A stretch of DNA of 10,458 nt from Piscirickettsiaceae bacterium (GTDB lineage Bacteria > Pseudomonadota > Gammaproteobacteria > Nitrosococcales > Methylophagaceae), in the NCBI GenBank assembly GCA_018646825.1, contig JABGUA010000163.1, positions 1-10,458 on the forward strand. Reading direction: 5' to 3'. A program made the position numbers and the translations under genes. The notes beneath the pieces are model-generated. The model had not been told where the DNA came from. It was given only the letters and a program-made list of their open reading frames with translations, and ran no database searches. Positions within the stretch are counted from its first letter, which is position 1. Each line of letters begins with the position of its first letter. This document shows positions 6,582 to 10,458 of this stretch, in pieces.

Positions 6582-7433
6582 ATGGCTGTTTATGCCATAG
6601 GTGATATTCAAGGCTGTTTTGACGAACTGCAGAAAATGCTGGAATTGGTAGAATTTGATCCAAGTAAAGATCAAGTTTGGCTTGCTGGCGACTTGGTAAA
6701 CCGTGGACCCAAGTCAGCAGAAGTACTTCGTTTTGCAAAAGACCTTGGCCCGCGCGCGGTTAAAGTAGTGCTGGGTAATCACGACCTTCATTTATTAGCA
6801 AATGCCTGTGGTGTGACCAAGCATCATCACCATCTCGATACAATGGAATCTGTTTTACAAGCACCAGATCGAGATGAATTAATTGATTGGTTAAGGCATC
6901 AGCCATTATTACATCATGATGCACGGCTCGGTTTTACGATGGTGCATGCGGGCTTGCCATCAGATTGGACAATTAGCAAAGCCAAAAAGCGTGCAAGAGA
7001 AGTCGAGGCAGTTTTACAAAGTGATGATTGGCCAAGATTTTTTCAGCATATGTACGGTAATGAACCTGAGCGTTGGTCAAAAAAATTAGCAGGTTGGGAT
7101 CGCTTACGCTATATCACTAATTGCTTTACTCGCCTGCGCTATTGTCACAACGATGGGCGGTTAGCGCTTAAGTTTAAAGGCAAACCAAGTGATAGCCCTC
7201 AAGGGCAAACGACGTGGTTTGAGATGCCAAACCGAAAAACGCGAACAGAGCGGGTTGTCTTTGGCCATTGGTCAACTTTGGGAACGGGACAATATGGGCA
7301 GGTATTTTCTTTAGACAGCGGCGTTGTCTGGGGTGAGAAATTAACTGCATTGAGAGTCGACAAGCAGCCTTACGAATGGTTTGTCGTCGATGCCGATGAC
7401 AATGACGTGAGATCTAAGTTAAAAGTAAGTTAG
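6582..7433 (+). CDS. apaH: Symmetrical bis(5'-nucleosyl)-tetraphosphatase ApaH
   Basis: This 283-residue cytoplasmic enzyme splits diadenosine tetraphosphate symmetrically into two ADP, controlling a stress alarmone. Its length matches the E. coli enzyme (about 280). The calcineurin-like metallophosphoesterase motifs are complete: GDIQG (7-11), GDLVNRGP (36-43), LGNHDLH (64-70), VHAGLPSDW (121-129) and FGHW (227-230). The ATG follows GGGGAAAG at a good distance. It stands first on the plus strand, 89 bp before ribH. That gap contains no clear terminator, so read-through into ribH is possible. In enterobacteria apaH lies beside apaG and rsmA; that neighbourhood is absent here. Confidence 0.96.
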   Translation: MAVYAIGDIQGCFDELQKMLELVEFDPSKDQVWLAGDLVNRGPKSAEVLRFAKDLGPRAVKVVLGNHDLHLLANACGVTKHHHHLDTMESVLQAPDRDELIDWLRHQPLLHHDARLGFTMVHAGLPSDWTISKAKKRAREVEAVLQSDDWPRFFQHMYGNEPERWSKKLAGWDRLRYITNCFTRLRYCHNDGRLALKFKGKPSDSPQGQTTWFEMPNRKTRTERVVFGHWSTLGTGQYGQVFSLDSGVVWGEKLTALRVDKQPYEWFVVDADDNDVRSKLKVS

Positions 7434-7522
7434 ATTGTTTCTCGTGAGAGTTGACACCATCAGGCAAAAAACTGCTAAAAACAGTACAATAGCTCTTTTT
7501 AATACTGTGGATAGTGTAAACC

Positions 7523-8005
7523 ATGAGCAATATCACGACTTTTTCTGGTGATTTTTCAGCTAAAGATATGCGTGTAGGCATTGTTGCCGGCCGTTTTAAT
7601 GACTTCATCGTTGAAAACCTAATCTCTGGCGCGATTGATACGCTTGTTCGTCATGGCGCCAGCGAAAAAGACATAGAGCTTGCGCGCGTTCCAGGCGCAG
7701 TAGAAATTCCATTAGCAGTTCAACGAATGGGAAAAACGGGTAAATATGACGCCATCATTGCACTCGGTGCAGTCATTCGTGGCGGTACACCGCATTTTGA
7801 TTTTGTCGCAGGCGAATGTTCGAAAGGGCTAGGCCAATTAACACTACAGCTCGATATCCCTATTTCTTTCGGTGTCTTAACAGTTGATACTATTGAGCAA
7901 GCTATTGAGCGAGCAGGCACCAAAGCGGGTAATAAAGGCGCTGAAGCCGCAATGGGCACCATTGAAATGGTCAACGTCCTTCGCCAAATAGAGAGCGCAA
8001 AATAA
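7523..8005 (+). CDS. ribH: 6,7-dimethyl-8-ribityllumazine synthase
   Basis: This 160-residue enzyme condenses 5-amino-6-ribitylaminouracil with 3,4-dihydroxy-2-butanone 4-phosphate to form lumazine, the second-to-last step of riboflavin synthesis. Motifs are GRFND (23-27, with a ring-stacking Phe), VPGAVEIPLA (56-65), GAVIRGGTPHFDFVAGECSKGL (82-103, catalytic His91), FGVLT (116-120) and NKGAEAA (137-143). The length is usual for the family, which builds pentamers or capsids. The ribosome site is weak (GGAT). A TACAAT box at 7485-7490 could be a -10, though its -35 is poor. No FMN riboswitch is visible upstream. Its TAA abuts the nusB ATG directly, so the two are translationally linked. It is called ribE in E. 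coli. Confidence 0.97.
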   Translation: MSNITTFSGDFSAKDMRVGIVAGRFNDFIVENLISGAIDTLVRHGASEKDIELARVPGAVEIPLAVQRMGKTGKYDAIIALGAVIRGGTPHFDFVAGECSKGLGQLTLQLDIPISFGVLTVDTIEQAIERAGTKAGNKGAEAAMGTIEMVNVLRQIESAK

Positions 8006-8461
8006 ATGTCAGCAGCTTTACCCCGTTCGCACGCCCGCCGTGCTGCTGTACAAGCCCTGTATCATGCTTTAGTTAACGAACAAGTTGCTATCTCTAAAGA
8101 TGCGCTTGCGTTCGTCTCTGCTGAAAACTCAGAAAAAATGGACCAAAAATACTTTATGTCTTTGGTCGAAGGAGTTTCAAAAGAAATAGAGCAACTTGAT
8201 GTTGAACTCGCTTTTGCCGTTGACCGCTCTTTAGCGGCTGTTGATCCAGTCGAGAGTTCCGTTTTACGTTTAGCGGTTTATGAGTTCATTCATCGCCCAG
8301 AGATCCCTTACCGTGTCGTGTTAAATGAAGCGGTCGAGTTAGCCAAAGCATTTGGTGGTGAAAAAGGGCATAAATACGTTAACGGGGTTTTAGATAAGAT
8401 GGGTTCTAAGCTTCGCGCTGTCGAATATAAAGCCGCAAAAGCACAAAAAAAGAAAAAATAG
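8006..8461 (+). CDS. nusB: Transcription antitermination factor NusB
   Basis: This 151-residue all-helical protein binds boxA RNA with NusE (ribosomal protein S10) and supports antitermination on rRNA operons. Family marks are SHARRAAVQALYHAL (8-22), VDPVESSVLRLAVYEF (79-94) and IPYRVVLNEAVELAKAFGGE (100-119) followed by HKYVNGVLDK (122-131). An Arg-rich N-terminus binds RNA. The C-terminus carries an added lysine-rich tail (AQKKKK). The start ATG follows the ribH stop with no gap, and thiL begins 16 bases after the nusB stop. The ribH–nusB neighbourhood is the classic gammaproteobacterial one. Confidence 0.96.
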   Translation: MSAALPRSHARRAAVQALYHALVNEQVAISKDALAFVSAENSEKMDQKYFMSLVEGVSKEIEQLDVELAFAVDRSLAAVDPVESSVLRLAVYEFIHRPEIPYRVVLNEAVELAKAFGGEKGHKYVNGVLDKMGSKLRAVEYKAAKAQKKKK

Positions 8462-8477
8462 CCTCAGCCAATACGAA

Positions 8478-9455
8478 ATGTCCGGATTATCCGAATTTTC
8501 CCTGATTAAACAGTATTTTGAAAAGTATACCGTCGCACGAGATGATGTATTGCTTGGTATTGGTGATGATTGTGCAATTGTACAAAACAAAACCGATCAG
8601 CAGATTGCCATTTCAGTCGATACATTAGTAGAAGGTATTCACTTTTCACCCGACGCGGATCCAGAAAGCCTAGGCCATAAAAGTCTTGCCGTCAGTTTAA
8701 GTGATTTAGCGGCGATGGGAGCCACGCCCGCTTGGTTTACATTAGCATTAACGCTACCTGCCGTTGATCTAAGATGGCTGGCGGCGTTTGCTAAAGGTTT
8801 AGCCAATTTAGCAACACAACATAAGATTGCATTAATTGGTGGGGACACAACACGTGGACCATTGAGTATTACAGTGCAAGTTCACGGCTTTGTAGATGCA
8901 AAGCAAGCATTACGGCGTGACGGAGCGAAAGAAGGCGATAATATCTATGTTTCAGGCACCCTGGGCGATGCGGGGGCAGGATTGAAATTAAAACAATCTC
9001 AACTAAACAATATCTCGGGTACGGATACAGACTTAATGTTTCTGCAACAACGCCTAGATAAGCCAACTCCTCGAGTTGAGCTAGGGCAACAGTTGTTGGA
9101 TATAGCCCATTCTGCCATCGACATCTCAGATGGGTTAGTAGCGGACCTAAACCATATTTTAGAAAAAAGTAATTTGGGAGCCCAGATTAACCTAGAGGCA
9201 TTACCCATTTCAAATGAGTTATTAAGTATTACAGGTAGGGAGCAGGCCGAAATATTGGCTCTTTATTCGGGGGATGATTACGAACTGTGTTTTACTGTAA
9301 GGCCTGAAAAAGAAAACCAACTTTTAAAAAATATAAAAGAAAACTACACCAAAATCGGGATGATTACAGGCGGGGATAAGACCATTTTTACTAAGTCTGG
9401 ACAAAAGATTGAGTTAACAGGAGCAGGCTATGAACACTTCTCAACCGAAGGTTAA
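8478..9455 (+). CDS. thiL: Thiamine-monophosphate kinase
   Basis: This 325-residue cytoplasmic kinase phosphorylates thiamine monophosphate to thiamine diphosphate with ATP, the last step of cofactor synthesis. The length equals that of E. coli ThiL. It belongs to the PurM-like fold: FSLIKQYF (7-14), GIGDDCA (27-33), SVDTLVEGIHF (46-56), GHKSLAVSLSDLAAMGATP (66-84), GGDTTRG (121-127), DISDGLVADL (215-224) and YSGDDYELCF (263-272). The acidic residues in GIGDD, SVD, LSD and GGD bind Mg and nucleotide. No clear ribosome site precedes the ATG, so translation may depend on nusB coupling. Its last 26 bases overlap pgpA. Confidence 0.97.
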   Translation: MSGLSEFSLIKQYFEKYTVARDDVLLGIGDDCAIVQNKTDQQIAISVDTLVEGIHFSPDADPESLGHKSLAVSLSDLAAMGATPAWFTLALTLPAVDLRWLAAFAKGLANLATQHKIALIGGDTTRGPLSITVQVHGFVDAKQALRRDGAKEGDNIYVSGTLGDAGAGLKLKQSQLNNISGTDTDLMFLQQRLDKPTPRVELGQQLLDIAHSAIDISDGLVADLNHILEKSNLGAQINLEALPISNELLSITGREQAEILALYSGDDYELCFTVRPEKENQLLKNIKENYTKIGMITGGDKTIFTKSGQKIELTGAGYEHFSTEG

Positions 9456-9918
9456 TTTTAGTGAATTGATAAAAAGACCTGTCTGTTTTCTAGGTCTCGG
9501 TTTTGGTTCTGGTTTAGCTCCAAAAGCACCAGGTACATTTGGCACAATAGCGGCGATCCCTATTTATCTATTGGTACAAAACCTATCTTTAATGCTCTAT
9601 ATCATCTTAACCGTGATCGCATTTATCGTCGGTATTCGGATCTGTCAGCAATCAGCAGATTGGCTACAAAAAGAAGACCCTTCTGCCGTAGTATGGGATG
9701 AAATAGTCGGCTATCTTGTCACGATGACTGCTGCACCGCAAGGTTGGCAGTGGATTGTGCTGGGTTTTGTGTTGTTTAGGATATTTGATATTTTGAAGCC
9801 ATGGCCTATCAGCCTAGCCGATCAAAAACTCCACGGTGGATTTGGCATCATGCTTGACGATGTGATCGCCGGTATCTTTGCGAGTGTGTTGTTACAGTGT
9901 ATTTATTACTTAGGCTAA
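9430..9918 (+). CDS. pgpA: Phosphatidylglycerophosphatase A
   Basis: This 162-residue inner-membrane enzyme removes phosphate from phosphatidylglycerol phosphate to make phosphatidylglycerol. Motifs are GLAPKAPGTFGT (28-39), VVWDEIVGY (87-95), RIFDILKPWP (117-126) and DDVIAG (143-148). The conserved acidic residues of DE and DD are the likely catalytic and Mg ligands. Hydrophobic segments lie near 38-72, 92-118 and 145-161. The ATG lies inside the end of thiL in another frame and has a good AGGAG six bases before it. The stop codon directly abuts the stop of the convergent pilin gene, so no terminator lies between them. This is the end of the ribH–nusB–thiL–pgpA unit. Confidence 0.96.
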   Translation: MNTSQPKVNFSELIKRPVCFLGLGFGSGLAPKAPGTFGTIAAIPIYLLVQNLSLMLYIILTVIAFIVGIRICQQSADWLQKEDPSAVVWDEIVGYLVTMTAAPQGWQWIVLGFVLFRIFDILKPWPISLADQKLHGGFGIMLDDVIAGIFASVLLQCIYYLG

Positions 9919-10287
9919 TTACCAACAACCAGAAACACCTGTAGTCGCTCTATTACCTGTGTTGGTGAGAGTCATGGTACCGCAATCATCACCAACTTGT
10001 CCGCCAAGAGGGAGCGCGGTGATGGTATATGAAGCGGCAAGTGGGGCCATAGTGTAATTATAAAAAGTGGTGTCCACTATCCCGGATAAAGCCTGTGTTG
10101 CATTTGTATATTGGTTAGTTTCAGTAAAAATACGTTCGGCAAAACTTGCGTATTCAACCATGCTAGCTTGAGCATCGCCACGTCTTGCTTTTTGTACACT
10201 GTCCACGTAACTAGGGTAAGCGATTGCTGCAAGAATCCCTATAATAGTTATAGTTACTCTCGATGATATTCCTCTATTGCAGAGCAT
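9919..10287 (-). CDS. PilE-like type IV pilin with a damaged N-terminal signal
   Basis: This 122-residue frame encodes a type IV pilin of the PilE kind. VTITIIGILAAIAYPSYVDS is the end of the hydrophobic pilin helix, followed by VQKARRGDAQ, an aromatic-containing middle part and a C-terminal disulfide pair in DDCGTMTLTN and SGCW. The N-terminus is wrong: after the prepilin glycine one expects FTLIEL, but MLCNRGISSRVTI is read. Three residues are missing and Glu5, needed for methylation and assembly, is absent. ATCATCGAG (Ile-Ile-Glu) is still present in another frame at 10267-10259. This suggests two nearby deletions that together keep the frame. There is no ribosome site. The gene is probably a defective copy or a stretch with sequencing errors. 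Pilin family membership is firm. Confidence 0.75.
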   Translation of the reverse strand: MLCNRGISSRVTITIIGILAAIAYPSYVDSVQKARRGDAQASMVEYASFAERIFTETNQYTNATQALSGIVDTTFYNYTMAPLAASYTITALPLGGQVGDDCGTMTLTNTGNRATTGVSGCW

Positions 10288-10441
10288 GTAAAGTTAAGGT
10301 AGGCATAAATGTGAACCTGCTCACGCTTATCCCAAATTCACAAAAAGTAAACAGCTACATTGAGCAAGCAAACTCAACTTCATATCGTGTTTTAAAATTA
10401 AGCTGAGAGAAAGTATGATTTTGAGTCCCATGCTCTGCAAT
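10276..10441. repeat. 13-bp inverted repeat flanking the region upstream of the pilin
   Basis: ATTGCAGAGCATG (10276-10288) recurs inverted as CATGCTCTGCAAT (10429-10441), with 140 bp between. The first copy covers the first four codons of the pilin frame on the minus strand. The second lies in a plus-strand frame beginning ATG at 10415 that runs off the window and shares the residues MLCN. The enclosed segment has no convincing gene. The repeats may be the ends of a small mobile element, sites for a site-specific invertase, or a relic of rearrangement. No direct target duplication was seen. Confidence 0.55.
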
Positions 10442-10458
10442 TTTTATCGCACCCATTA

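Noticed and set aside
6499..6738. 79-codon frame on the minus strand across the apaH start.
   Set aside because: It is mostly antisense to the well-supported apaH gene, has no recognisable domain and no ribosome site.
7451..7490. Perfect TTGACA at 7451-7456 and TACAAT at 7485-7490 before ribH as a promoter.
   Set aside because: The spacer is 28 bases, too long for a sigma-70 promoter; no good partner exists at 16-18 bases for either box.
10400..10456. tRNA-Leu-like string on the minus strand (GGGACTCAAAATC with a D-arm-like part before it).
   Set aside because: The anticodon stem has a mismatch and a wobble pair, and no T-arm or acceptor stem follows, so it is not a tRNA.
10415..10458. Plus-strand frame starting at 10415 (MILSPMLCN) that runs off the window, and a minus-strand frame 10456-10355 of 33 codons.
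   Set aside because: Both are too short within the window and have no domain; kept only as context for the inverted repeat.

Overview
The window looks like chromosomal DNA of a gammaproteobacterium with moderate to low G+C. The lumazine synthase–nusB–thiL–pgpA order is the usual one in that class. A CysB that keeps every sulfate-site residue, ApaH and a PilE-like pilin agree with this. Persulfide dioxygenase, sulfide:quinone oxidoreductase and a Sco/di-haem peroxidase fusion suggest a sulfide-exposed aquatic bacterium. A Methylophaga-like organism would fit, but the sequence alone does not prove it.

Left part (1-3620, all on the minus strand, read from high to low coordinates): a Sco/di-haem cytochrome c peroxidase fusion, then an ETHE1-type persulfide dioxygenase, a strong hairpin terminator or attenuator, and a sulfide:quinone oxidoreductase (SQR) that runs off the window. 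The SQR frame is broken by one extra base in a run of seven A/T. SQR makes persulfide from sulfide and the dioxygenase oxidises it to sulfite. The fusion is secreted and may handle copper, thiols or peroxide next to that pathway.

Middle (3621-5413): a gene-free stretch of about 690 bp with a candidate promoter and two inverted-repeat structures, then cysB (minus) with its own candidate promoter and operator. Next, also on the minus strand (5414-6493), come a family 6 (hypoxanthine) DNA glycosylase, a membrane-anchored DUF3465 protein two bases upstream of it, and a possible 37-codon ORF whose stop overlaps the DUF3465 start.

Right part (6582-9918, plus strand): apaH, then a tight cluster ribH (lumazine synthase) – nusB – thiL – pgpA with abutting or overlapping ends. 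A PilE-like pilin gene converges on pgpA with no gap between the two stop codons. Its N-terminus is scrambled exactly where the prepilin signal and Glu5 should be. A 13-bp inverted repeat flanks the upstream region, with one copy inside the first pilin codons. These last features, the SQR frameshift and the Sco–peroxidase fusion in a sulfide operon are the parts most worth a second look. No rRNA, tRNA, CRISPR array or complete insertion sequence was seen.
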